A stretch of DNA of 64,000 bases from positions 158,454,575 through 158,518,574 of the forward strand of contig NC_134455.1 of NCBI RefSeq assembly GCF_047948215.1, written 5' to 3'. Source of the stretch: Lycorma delicatula (lineage: Eukaryota; Arthropoda; Insecta; Hemiptera; Fulgoridae). Shown piece by piece: positions 36,554 through 46,532 of the stretch (the stretch's first letter is position 1; every line of letters starts with the position of its first letter). The notes beneath the pieces were generated by a model that did no database searches, was not told where the DNA came from, and was given only the letters and a program-made list of their open reading frames with translations. The translations under genes and the position numbers were made by a program.

Positions 36554-38123
36554 GAAACTTGTACCTAGCTCAAATTTAAAAGTGTCTTCCATATACTAAA
36601 TTTCATTTATACTTATATAAATTTCAGTAAGGTAGTCAAAAGTAGCAATATTGATTTCCTATTAAACTTCACTACTATAATATTTTTAAATATTCAAACT
36701 CATGTTTAAATTCAAATTTTGAATTGCCATTCTCCACATACAAGAAAGTTTAACACTGCTGAAAACTTATTTTTGCTATATTAATTAAATTAAAAAGAAA
36801 TAAAATAAAATCAAGCTTTACATATTTTTATAAGTTCAAATAAAATAGATCATAAATGAAGGTTCTATTTCCAACACAACAAATAAATTTTTTCTACTTA
36901 TTGGCACACAATATCAAAATACTTTACAAACACAAGCATGAATGCTCAAGACATTCACTCACAGAACACTTAAACCATAAAATATCTAACACAAATGTTT
37001 ATCGTAACAGAGTAGTTAATTCACTTCTAATGAAATTACTAAAAGTAAAAATATAAACAAATGTTTTTAAAATACACAAATAAACAAAAATTAAAAAACA
37101 CAGCCTATAAACTTAAGAAAAAGAAGTACAACAAAACTTTCAAGATAACAAATAGAACATAACAGAATAATCTGTCATATAACATCAATAAAAAAAAAAA
37201 CATATAATCCCAGAAACAAACATAAACTTTCTACTAACATTTACATTAAAGCCGGAAAATACAAATTTAAAAAGGGTATAAATAATGAATATATCAAAAT
37301 AAAAGCATACATCATCTTTTTTATTTATATGAGAAGATTGGCGGATATCACAGTCAATCATAGAAACAAACCATAAACAGAGAAACATTAATAACAAATA
37401 AAAATTATTCCATATTTCCATATATACACACAACTTAATGGACTTACATTAAAAAAATGAACAAATACAAAAATGTGGAGAAACAGTTCACAGCCCTTTT
37501 TTTACAATCCCTTTAACCATATCCAAAATACATGACTTTTTAGTTACAAAACTGTCACCAATAACTTCAAAGAAGCTAAGTGCAAAAACAAATCAATCAC
37601 TAAACAATTAGCATTGTTTTGATCCATTATTGACTAAAAAATTAGTTAAAACTGTTTTTATGCAAGTGTAAAAATTTTGTTAAGTTAAATAATTTTTTTT
37701 TAAAATTGAATGGACTGTCAATAAAAATAGATCAGCTTATATACTGAGAATAAATAGAATGGGAAATTCCTAATTACAAGGGTAGTGCTAAAGGTAGTGC
37801 ATGCACAATTAGTAAGACAGTTTTTCTCATTTACAAAGAATATAAAAACACTTTTCAGTGATTGCAAAGATTAGAAATAAAGTATTTCTAGTTTTACTAC
37901 AACATAAACATCTACTTCTTGCTTCAAATGGGAACTCAGTATTTTGCAATAATCTGTTTACTAATAATAATGAAAAATTAAGTGTGATAGCTAACTAAAG
38001 AAATACAATTTACCATTAAAAATGTAAGCTATTAATAATTCTCACAAAAGTAAATGCAAAAAAGGTTACAAAGTAAGTGCACAATTACACAGACATGAAT
38101 ATGTACTATTTGTACATAAATAT
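36554..38123. other. PDCD11 intron 1, middle part
   Basis: AT-rich, no element or exon recognised. The small open frames at 36856-37056 and 37185-37433 are compositionally biased and carry no motif. Confidence 0.35.
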
Positions 38124-38978
38124 TGTAACAAGACCAGTATAACGGACCTGAATAACAGATCCCCGCCAATTAAGAAGAAAGTAGTAGAAAATAACAAAGG
38201 ACTTCAGAAGGGATCCTTTTTCTAGAGCTAACAGGTTCATTTAACAATCGTTCTTTGTAATATTTCCCCTGACACATCTCAACAGATGGTGTTCAATAAG
38301 AATTATTGGACCAGTATAGGAATTTACGGGAAAATGTAAGGACGATCCTTCTCATGCTTCAACTTGGTCTGATTCTGCAGTTTAAGAGGATAGGAGTATA
38401 AATACTCCAGGAAAAATGAGTTAAAATTAGTTTAAGCACGGAGTATTCAGCAAGTAGTATAAGAAGCGATTATTTTAGCACATATAAACGTAATGTCACA
38501 AGCATTCCAGTGTGGACAGTGGGTGAATGCAAGAAGTTGTTCGATGAGTTTTACTAATAGACAATGAAAAGGATGAAGTATTAAAATCACGCATATATAG
38601 TTGGAGTAGTTTTTGTAAACAGCAAAGGTATGTACAGAGAATGGTATTGAATGAACTTTAGACTTGCATTAACTGGTATGCAAGATAAAGGTGTAAATGT
38701 TAGCAGTCATGATAATGTCTTTTATCAAAGGGACTGAATTCTGGTTTTTACAACTGAACTACCTGTAAATAAATCCTGACCTTACTTAAATTTTATTTTG
38801 TATGTAATCATTATTTACTATTATTATTATTATGTTTATTGATATTGTTATTATTATTGATTTGCCTAATATTTTTATGTTCTTGAACTAATAAACTGTA
38901 ATTATATAAACATTTTCAATTTCTCAATATTAATATCTAATTACTCAATATCCTGTGGGTGTTGTCGCCAACACACAA
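38124..38978 (+). mobile_element. Possible solo LTR, about 855 bp
   Basis: Starts TGTAACAAGACC and ends near GTCGCCAACACACA. Inside are a TATA-like AGTATAAATACT at about 38395 and polyadenylation-like AATAAACTG at 38890, in the order promoter then poly-A signal expected of an LTR. AAATAT occurs at the left flank (38118-38123) and at 38979-38984. The right end is not a clean CA, so the border is uncertain. No internal retrovirus-like coding region is present. Confidence 0.4.
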
Positions 38979-40020
38979 AAATATCATAATATTTATTACA
39001 TATAATAAATATTATGATTCAATGATATAAAGTAATAAATTAGAAGGAAATGACCAGCCTTAAAAGACGTTTTTGTACAACTTCAAATCAGAATACATCA
39101 AAACCATCTTAGAATATGGTTCTTTTGACCATATTTGAAAAGAAACAGAATATGGTTAAAAGAAAATTGACCATGTTTTTTTGTTATTCTCAATCACGCA
39201 GAGGATCTTTAAAAGCATACATCAAAGTTCCTTAAAATTCATTTAACTTTTTTGTTAGGCATCCTAGCAAATGTTCTTCTTGTATAACATACTACCTTCA
39301 CAAGAATACACAAATTTTTGTTCTAGTCAGTAAATTAATCTCAAAGCAGTAAAACAATCCTGAAAAACTCTGTCAATGAAATTACTTAAATCGGATGATT
39401 TCATTTTCCTGTGAACTAATACAATGTAAACAATTATGATTTCATAGTGTTTTATACTATAAATACCAACACGAGCTATCTAAACACCATAAAACATTTC
39501 TTATCCAGCAGAAAGCAAATAACATTTTAACAATATGATCTTACAGTATTATGAAATCAGTGAAAATAATTGAACATGAAATTAACATCATATAAAATCA
39601 GAATTTACTAAAACAACAAAGCCTGTAAAGGTAAAATAATACAGTTAATGACTGATAAATTAACTTTGATAAAAAGTACACTAAAGTTCACTAAAACCAA
39701 CATATCAACAGAACATAAAACTGAAATTAAACTTTAGAAGTTTAATCAGATTTATTTATTTTTAGCACTCTGGCTGCAATATTTCATGTAACATTTTGAA
39801 AAAATGCAAATACTCGTAACATAAAACATACAGCCAAAGTACTTTCTCAAGTACCATACAAGCTTAACAAAAGCAACACAAGAAAATGTCATAGATTTCA
39901 ACCCTCCCCCCACAAAACAAATTGCACACAAATTTATATTCACTAAGGAATATGAGCACAATAAATCATTTTCCTCTACGTCACTAAATTCAATGTATAT
40001 GTAATTACTATTGTAATTAC
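38979..40020. other. PDCD11 intron 1, proximal part
   Basis: AT-rich, no gene or element recognised. The open frame at 39752-39961 (minus) has no motif. Confidence 0.35.
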
Positions 40021-40060
40021 GATTGGAGTAATTACTAACACATTAGTAATTACTCCAATC
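40021..40060. repeat. Perfect 17-bp inverted repeat with 6-bp loop
   Basis: GATTGGAGTAATTACTA and its exact complement TAGTAATTACTCCAATC surround ACACAT. A partial AGTAATTAC-like echo precedes it at about 40000-40020. It may be a minute MITE relic or a hairpin in the PDCD11 intron RNA. Confidence 0.7.
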
Positions 40061-40083
40061 AAGGGGACTTAGGTACTTCACAT

Positions 40084-40154
40084 TCATCTCATCCATCCTC
40101 TGTACAGTAATGCTTAACTGCGGCCCCGGAGGTTAAAAAAAAAAGAGAAAAAAA
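40084..40154 (+). mobile_element. 5'-truncated SINE with 13-bp target duplication
   Basis: The direct repeat AGGTACTTCACAT flanks it at 40071-40083 and 40155-40167. The insert is only the SINE tail (CATCCTCTGTACAGTAATGC, then TGCGGCCCCGGAGGTTAAAA) plus an A-rich end, matching the tail of the SINE at 13326-13491. The tRNA head is absent, as expected of 5' truncation during reverse transcription. Confidence 0.82.
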
Positions 40155-40714
40155 AGGTACTTCACATAAGGATCTTACATAAAATACAAAAGACTTGAAC
40201 AGATACATAAGTAACAGCAGCATTAATTTACATATTTCACATCAATCTACAATTTCAACTGCACCCATTCCATTACAACTCTTATACAACTTTCTATAGC
40301 AATAAAAGCTACCTAAACTGTTATATTCCATTTTATTTACTATGAAAAACCTTTTTGTGAGAAATCTATTAAATAATTCTTAACCTAATCAATTTCCACT
40401 ATTTATCACATAGCATTTCATCTGTATAGCATTTTAGCTGTTTATCACAAAGCCATTTATCACATAAACATTAACAATATTTAAACTGTACAATTAATTA
40501 ACTTCATCGACTATCGAACTATTTCATTGAGTAAAAAACGTAAAACAGCAATTCTAGAGTTAATACTTTATACAGAAATTACAAAAAACAATGTTACAGT
40601 GCAGGTCATATGCTATAACCTATTTTATAACTAAAATAAGGTTAAAATTTGAATAATAAAATAATAGTTCATATTCCGAACTGAACCCCATAGATATATT
40701 TACTTTATACTAAC

Positions 40715-40819
40715 CACTAAAGGTTTTTTACTATCTTTTCTCTGAACGTTTGTTTTCTTGTGTTTAAATTCACTTATTTTAACAGGACCACGTGGAAAAT
40801 ATGTTTCGTCTGATGCCAT
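40715..40819 (-). CDS. PDCD11: PDCD11 exon 1 (start codon)
   Basis: Codes for residues 1-35, beginning MASDETYFPRGPVKIS, with Lys-rich sequence after it. The FPRG motif just after the start matches the N-terminus of the PDCD11 family, which supports this ATG. The exon ends in phase 0 at a good donor, GTTAGT. The upstream flank to 41070 is free of other coding sequence and holds candidate promoter motifs. Confidence 0.8.
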
Positions 40820-41070
40820 CTTAGTAAACCACTAAACTTTTACGAAGTTATATATAAAGAAGACTACATAGTGCAGAAGATTAACATAAATACATTAGAG
40901 CTAATAAAAACAAATGTCTGAGCACTACAAATCCAATGAATATTACATGCACCTAACCTTAAAACAAGTAAATACGCACGCTGGCTAGCTTCAGATATAA
41001 TCGATAGTTTTACAATCCACTACAGCTTACATCGATGTTAATCTTTTCAATATTACTGCAACTGCATTAG
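40820..41070 (-). promoter_or_regulatory. Probable PDCD11 promoter and 5' UTR region with ATCGAT motifs
   Basis: About 250 bp separate the start codon from the first foreign element (mariner at 41379). Two ATCGAT cores lie at 41000-41006 (ATCGATA) and 41031-41036. The Drosophila DRE, bound by DREF, is TATCGATA and is common in promoters of growth and ribosome-biogenesis genes, so these are candidate DRE-like sites. A GC-richer GGCGCCAAA patch follows near 41080. No TATA box can be assigned. Start site and motif use are inference. Confidence 0.3.
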
Positions 41071-41378
41071 CAAGGTTTTGGCGCCAAACAGTAACTCATA
41101 AAACTACAACAAAAATATAAACTGAGTTTTCTTTAGGCCTAATTTTCGAATATAAAATTAATTAAAGGGAACTTAATTATAATTACTTGACCATTATTCA
41201 TATGGTGTAATACTGTATATAAATTGAATATTTTATTATAAAATTCACTAGGTAATACAACCATTTATTTAATAATTTTATATTATCTAGAGAATTTTAA
41301 AATAAAGTATTCATTATATATAAACAACCGAGAAGTTTCTTTTGTGTGTGTATGTGTAGATATATATATACATACATA

Positions 41379-42428
41379 TGAGCATAATCATAAAGTAAGG
41401 GCTGTCGGCTTATAATTAAATATTAGCAGCTCTAAACACAGTTTTACGCATGCAGGGCCATATATCGGCTATTTCAAAGCCATTGCAGTTGTTTTCATTA
41501 AGAAGTCGTTTGCCTGCTGCTGAATGCAGATCTCCATGTCCGCAACAATCGTTTCTCCCGCCTTGGTAAAATTCGCGCGCTGTGATTCAATTTTTGTGTG
41601 TAAAAGGATCTTCAGCTACTGAAATTCGAGTTGTGCCTAGTGTATGGACCTATAGTAATGAGTGAAGGAAAGGTTACACACTGTTGTTGGCACTTTAAAA
41701 ATACCCTCACAAATGTGAGGACGAAGAGCGGAGTGGAAGGCCCAGTATTTAGACCAACAAAATCATTGAACAACTGAACCAATGTGTTAGGCGATTGATG
41801 TTTAGTACTCTGGCTGATGAAATTCCGCAAAACCTAAACCGAAAAAGTTTAAACAATTTTCGTACTCGAGTTGAAAAATGTTGGCTATCGTTTTTTGGGA
41901 AAAAGAGCATCATTTTGGTTGATTTCATGGAACATGGATCAACAAATACAGCTGACGAGTACTACAAAACGCTCACCAAACTGAGATGTGCGATCAAAAA
42001 TTGACGTCGCGGGAAATCGTCGTCCGGCGTAATCCTTCCTGAAAATGTGGTCCTCACACTGCTGCCTTAACCAAGAAGAAGATTCAAGATTTTCATTGGG
42101 AACTTACTGACCACCTCCATATAGTCCCCACCTTGCACCTAACAACTACTTCCTTTTCTTGCATTTGAAAAAGTGGCTTAGTGGAAAACGGTTTTAAAAC
42201 AACAAGAAACTCAAGATTGCTGTTTTCAACTGGTTCAATTCCCAGGCGGCAAACTTCTATGCAGAGGAGTTAAAGAAACTGGTGCAACATTACAAAAGTA
42301 CCCAGAATTGATTAGCGATTATGTGGATAAGTGAAGTATGTATATGTAGTAAACTAGAACTGTAAGTAAAACCTTTTCTCATGAATTAATTTTATTTAAT
42401 GACCAAATGACCCTTACTTTATGCCTCG
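41379..42428 (+). mobile_element. mariner-like element 1, about 1,050 bp
   Basis: The ends pair as inverted repeats: TGAGCATAATCATAAAGTAA on the left, with a small insertion, versus CGAGGCATAAAGTAAGGGTC read inward from 42428. TA flanks both sides. The transposase is decayed: RAVIQFLCVKGSSATEI near 41575-41630, KKSIILVDFMEHGSTNTADE at 41910, YYKTLTKLRCAIKN at 41960-42000, then a deletion, PNNYFLFLHLKKWLSGKRF-type sequence near 42140, and FNSQAANFYAEELKKLVQHY near 42235-42290. The C-terminal FYAEELKKLV block and ILLVDFM block are standard mariner landmarks. Many frameshifts and stops make it inactive. It lies about 560 bp upstream of the PDCD11 start codon. Confidence 0.85.
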
Positions 42429-44160
42429 TATATATATATATATGATAGAAAATGTGTCACCCACTTAATTAGGTAACTTAATGAACTTATATTGTTTTAT
42501 TTAAAAAGCAAAGTTAAAATAGTATTAAACTAACATCATTGAGCACTGAGTGTCCAAAAACCAGTTATCTGAAAACTTGATTACCATGAATGAAAACTCA
42601 TTTTTTTAGCATTCAAATTCAATTTATCTATTTATAGGATACCATTTCATTCCTAATGCAATTCTTTTAACTAAAGTTGCAACTAGAAAAGATATATTTT
42701 GTATTTAAAACACCATTTCATTTATTGTTCTTGTTGGTCACTAATTTTATAACTTTTTGAATATGCTTTATCATGGTTTATTTATAGTAAATTTCAGAAA
42801 CTTATTTTCCAAAATATATACTGATGCCAATGACCTCTCTCAATGAATGATTTGGGTATGTTTTCTGATTTACTGGTATGATATTCTGAGTCAGTCAATG
42901 TACTTCTAGCATAGGTAAATTATTTTGTAACAGGACCAAGGTCACAGTAAGATATGTTTATGCTCAGTGGAATAGGTATTTTTTCATAACAAAATTATTT
43001 TTAAAAATGTCAACAAACTGGATTGAAAAGAAGAAAATACTTGTTTTTCAGTTCTTTTTTAAATTTTGACTTTGAGAAATCTTTGTACAACTTATACGTC
43101 ATAATTTTCTGTTAAAAAAAACTTCTCCTACTTAGGTTTTCAAACAAAATGATAGTTTGAAAGGAAAAAATTTATAAAATCTTCCCCCTACAAAACAAAA
43201 GATAATTATCAAAATCAGTCCATCTGGTAAAAGTAATGATTGAACATGCATAAAATAAAGGAAACAATATTACTGGTCAAATTGAGAACAACTTTTTTTG
43301 AAGTCTGATTAAATGAAGGATTTTATTCTAACAACATTTCTTTAAAAGCACCATCTGCATTTATGGCTTTTTCACAGTTAGTTTTTTTTTCTTTGCTGCT
43401 CATAGTTGTAACTGAATGATTTACTTTAGACACATTTAATTTGCTTAAAAAAATTATCACAACTAAACATGTTACCAATTCTTTACATTTTGAAGCTTTA
43501 ATTTTTGTTATAGCTTTGATTTTAACATAAACGATTTTTATTTCATTTTTTGAGAATTTTCAACTCGCTTATCTTACTAACTTGAGTTACTTAGCATACC
43601 TAAATATTACTTTTTATTATTAAAGATTCCAAACAACAAATTTTCTGATTAAATGAAACTTGCTTCTTTAAAAATCCTTTAGAGCTAATTATCAAGGAAT
43701 TTGTTGATGTTATCATGTTTCATCAAGCTGTTCAAATTAAATGCTATTCTAAATTCTACCTCAATTTTTACCAGATTTCTTTTTACATTTTTATCATCCT
43801 CGACACCAAATTCAAAGTTCATTTACATGTACTTCAACACCTTAAATATTTCAAAAACAGTTGTAAAGTATTCACGGCTGAATTAATTTTATGCACCATT
43901 TTCTTAAATATGTAGTTTTATTATAAACAATTATCAGAACTTTGTTTTGATATCTGCGCATTTTTTAACTTTAAAAAATCTTTACATTTTATGACATCAT
44001 ATCTTTATAGTTATTAAATTTAAGTTTTAAATTAATTAAAAATTATAAGGTAATTAGCAAAATTTGATTCTGATGTTGAGTATAATGTCTGCATCTGTTT
44101 CTTGTATTTGAATACATACTTACCCACAGTTACAAGGAGCACATACAACAATTTGGCATC
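42429..44160. other. AT-rich intergenic sequence
   Basis: Begins with a (TA)n run. No coding sequence or element recognised over about 1.7 kb. Confidence 0.35.
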
Positions 44161-44164
44161 AATT

Positions 44165-44632
44165 CATCAAGTGTACTACACATTTTTTTTATTTTTTCAA
44201 CATGTAACCAAACTTTTATTATTGTTTTAATGAGGTCAATCTTTGTGGTGCAATTCATTTTTGAGAATTTTTTTGACTATTGACCAAAAATTTTCATCCC
44301 AGTTTGAGTCTGGGGAGTTACCTGGCCACAGGAGCACTTCAAGAACTTTCATTCATCAAAATATTTTATCACTTTTTTTGGCAGTATGGCACGGCACCTA
44401 ATATTATTGGAACACTCCATTGCCTAGTGGGAATTTGTTTTGAAGTTGTGTCACAACCCTTTCCTTCAGAATCTTGATATATCCAACAATTTCAACGTAC
44501 CATCTACTGAAAAAATGAACAAAGACCTTAAAATTTGAAACAATCCTTAAAATTTCTTTTCTGAGGGTGTTAACTGATTATTGAATGTGAGCCAGTGATC
44601 TATTTTCATCTGATGTTTTTATAACATATGGA
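44165..44632 (-). pseudogene. Tc1-like transposase remnant
   Basis: Read on the minus strand: VDGTLKLL-like sequence near 44500, KKVIKYFDEWKFLEVLL near 44330-44390, then WPGNSPDSNWDENFWSIVKK at about 44275-44330, which corresponds to the Tc1 WPxxSPDLNPIENLW motif carrying the second catalytic region. DLIKTIIKVWLHVEKIKKMC follows near 44200. Frameshifts are frequent and no inverted repeats were found. A related fragment lies at 51282-51480. Confidence 0.65.
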
Positions 44633-44832
44633 ACCCTTTGCTCCTGAATATAATGGACTTGTATGACTGAACTAGTATAATTAAAAAAAGAGCAGAAAAT
44701 AATTTTAATGATGGCCTGCAATGCAGAATACAAGAGCTCACTGGACAGATCACCCTAAAATAAATCGGATCCCACTGGATGAACACCATTTTGGCTGCAA
44801 TGCAGGACACAGGAGTGCAAAGGGTTTTAACA
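44633..44832. mobile_element. Short inverted-repeat element, about 200 bp
   Basis: Ends AACCCTTTGCTCCTG (left) and, inward from the right, AACCCTTTGCACTCCTG. Inner copies of CCTGCAATGCAG and GGCTGCAATGCAGG are direct echoes. The CCCTTTGC terminus resembles that of some piggyBac non-autonomous elements, and TTAA lies just outside the right end (44829-44832) but not the left. Classification is tentative. Confidence 0.45.
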
Positions 44833-45825
44833 TAGTTATTTTTATTGTTAGTGTTTTAATTATATCACAGCATTATTATGCTGTGACTTACTATCACTTT
44901 AAATTTTAATTGACAATTTCAAAATCACACTTACCTTCAAACCTAAATAAATGAAGTTTTTAGATCCCTCTTTGTATTTTTAATTGAATACAAATTTTTA
45001 TCAGATAGTGTTTCATTTTGTATTCAATCATAAATCTTCTGAGGGGAAGTAAACTAGATACATGCAATATCACTAGTTTTAGTACACTTTGTTTATACAA
45101 TCTAGATTTTGAGCAAATATTATAGCTTTTACAATATTCAAACCAGTCTTTGGGCTACAACGTTTACTATTTAAGCATACTAACTATATACATAAGTAAG
45201 TACTGTTACTGATATTTAAAAAATTCATACTCTATCTATGCCTGCAAAATTATCTTCTATACTTCACAAATAGTCCTGACCGACCTTGTAATAAATGTAA
45301 ATATTTTCATAAATGTAAATATTCCATGTTCTTAAACATGGTTTCTGCTGATATAAATTAACAAAATAATGAAAAAGTGATAAATCCACCTTACCAGCAA
45401 TTAAAATAGACACTCTAGATCGTTCAGTTCTTAAACCATTGTTCAGGAAAATAAAATATATAAAACGAAGTCAAACATTAAAATGAATAAACAGTCATGA
45501 TTGTGTGCTTGTCAACAGTATACTGAATTAAAATAAAGTCTACACTGGTGGAATAAAATCAAATTAATAGAAACCATGTTATAAGGGTAAATAATATTTT
45601 AGTTATTTATAACTATTATCTCTTTATGTTTATATTTAGTGCATGTTTAAATAATTTATTCTCTTTAAAAAATTTTTGTTCATTAATCAGATTTTTATTA
45701 TTACTATAAACATGGAATTTTTCCAAATTACACGTATTAAAATAATTATAAGAAATATCTAACATTTTTATAAATGTATTTGGATTGTATGATTAACCAT
45801 TATCTAAGATATATTTAGCATAATT
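44833..45825. other. AT-rich intergenic sequence
   Basis: No coding sequence recognised. AAACATGG/CCATGTT pairs around 45335 and 45575 could be chance. Nothing else seen. Confidence 0.3.
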
Positions 45826-45839
45826 AGAATTTTCAGGTT

Positions 45840-46029
45840 TTTTATACAGATTTGAATACTAGATCATGGATACCAGTGTTCTTTGGTGGTTGGGTTTCAA
45901 TTAATCAAACTTCTCAGCAGTAGTAGACCCGAGACTGTACAAGACTACATTCACATTCATAAATATCATCTTCATTCATCCTCTGAAGTAATACCTTACG
46001 GTGGTTCCAAAGGGTAAACAGAAAAAGAG
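45840..46029 (+). mobile_element. SINE copy with 14-bp target duplication
   Basis: The direct repeat AGAATTTTCAGGTT flanks it at 45826-45839 and 46030-46043. The body contains GGTGGTTGGGTTTCAATTAA and GAGACTGTACAAGACTACAT, then CATCCTCTGAAGTAATACC and a GGTTCCAAAGGGTAAACA tail. The tail is homologous to those at 13450-13490 and 40095-40150, but the body is absent from the 13-kb copy, so the family has two structural forms. Confidence 0.8.
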
Positions 46030-46532
46030 AGAATTTTCAGGTTAATTATTTTTAATATTACACTGATAAATATAATTTTTATTTCCTAACATGGGATACA
46101 TGAGTTTAATCTGTTTTTTGATGTTGAAAACGAATATGAACTCAGAATCTTTCTGTCACCCACATTTTTGAAACATTTTTAAATTTTAATTAAAGGATAT
46201 CTTTCATTTTTCAACATACAGTTAGTATTCTAAGCTCCTACATTGTATTTTGTTAGCTCATTTTTTATTGTTTAACTTTTTTAACATAATTTGTAAGCTA
46301 TAAGTAAATAATACTAGATAAAGAATTAAATCAAATCATAGTCACATATTACGACATCATATCTAATACTGAAGAGCGAGCCATCATGGACAAGATTAAT
46401 CATGTCTGTACAGGTCAAAACATGTAGCTGAAAACACAGCTGTGTTGTTTGTATTAAGCAATGGATTTAGGAATGAATTAATTTTGTTCAGTCTTATTGC
46501 TGTCTTAAGTTTGTTAATAGTGTAGTGTCATA

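Larger units (their letters stand above)
4187..40819 (-). other. PDCD11: PDCD11/RRP5 gene, 5' part (exons 1-7)
   Basis: RRP5 (PDCD11) is a nucleolar scaffold of many S1 RNA-binding repeats followed by HAT/TPR repeats. It is needed for 18S and 5.8S/25S rRNA processing in 90S and pre-60S particles. Seven minus-strand exons (105, 117, 168, 295, 173, 249 and 182 nt) join in one reading frame of about 430 residues. Every border is GT-AG and the phases run 0, 0, 0, 1, 0, 0, 2. S1 repeats are visible at about residues 78-168, 183-258, 272-350 and 363-429, with hallmarks such as VKSMEDHGYSVDLGIEGV and VLLSLNPSDINR. The N-terminal FPRG block is also family-typical. The family is about 1,800 residues long, so the rest of the S1 repeats and the HAT repeats lie beyond the left edge. 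Introns 6 to 1 are 3.7, 2.3, 6.6, 8.1, 2.5 and 12.1 kb, mostly transposon debris. Identification rests on remembered family sequence, not a search. Confidence 0.9.
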
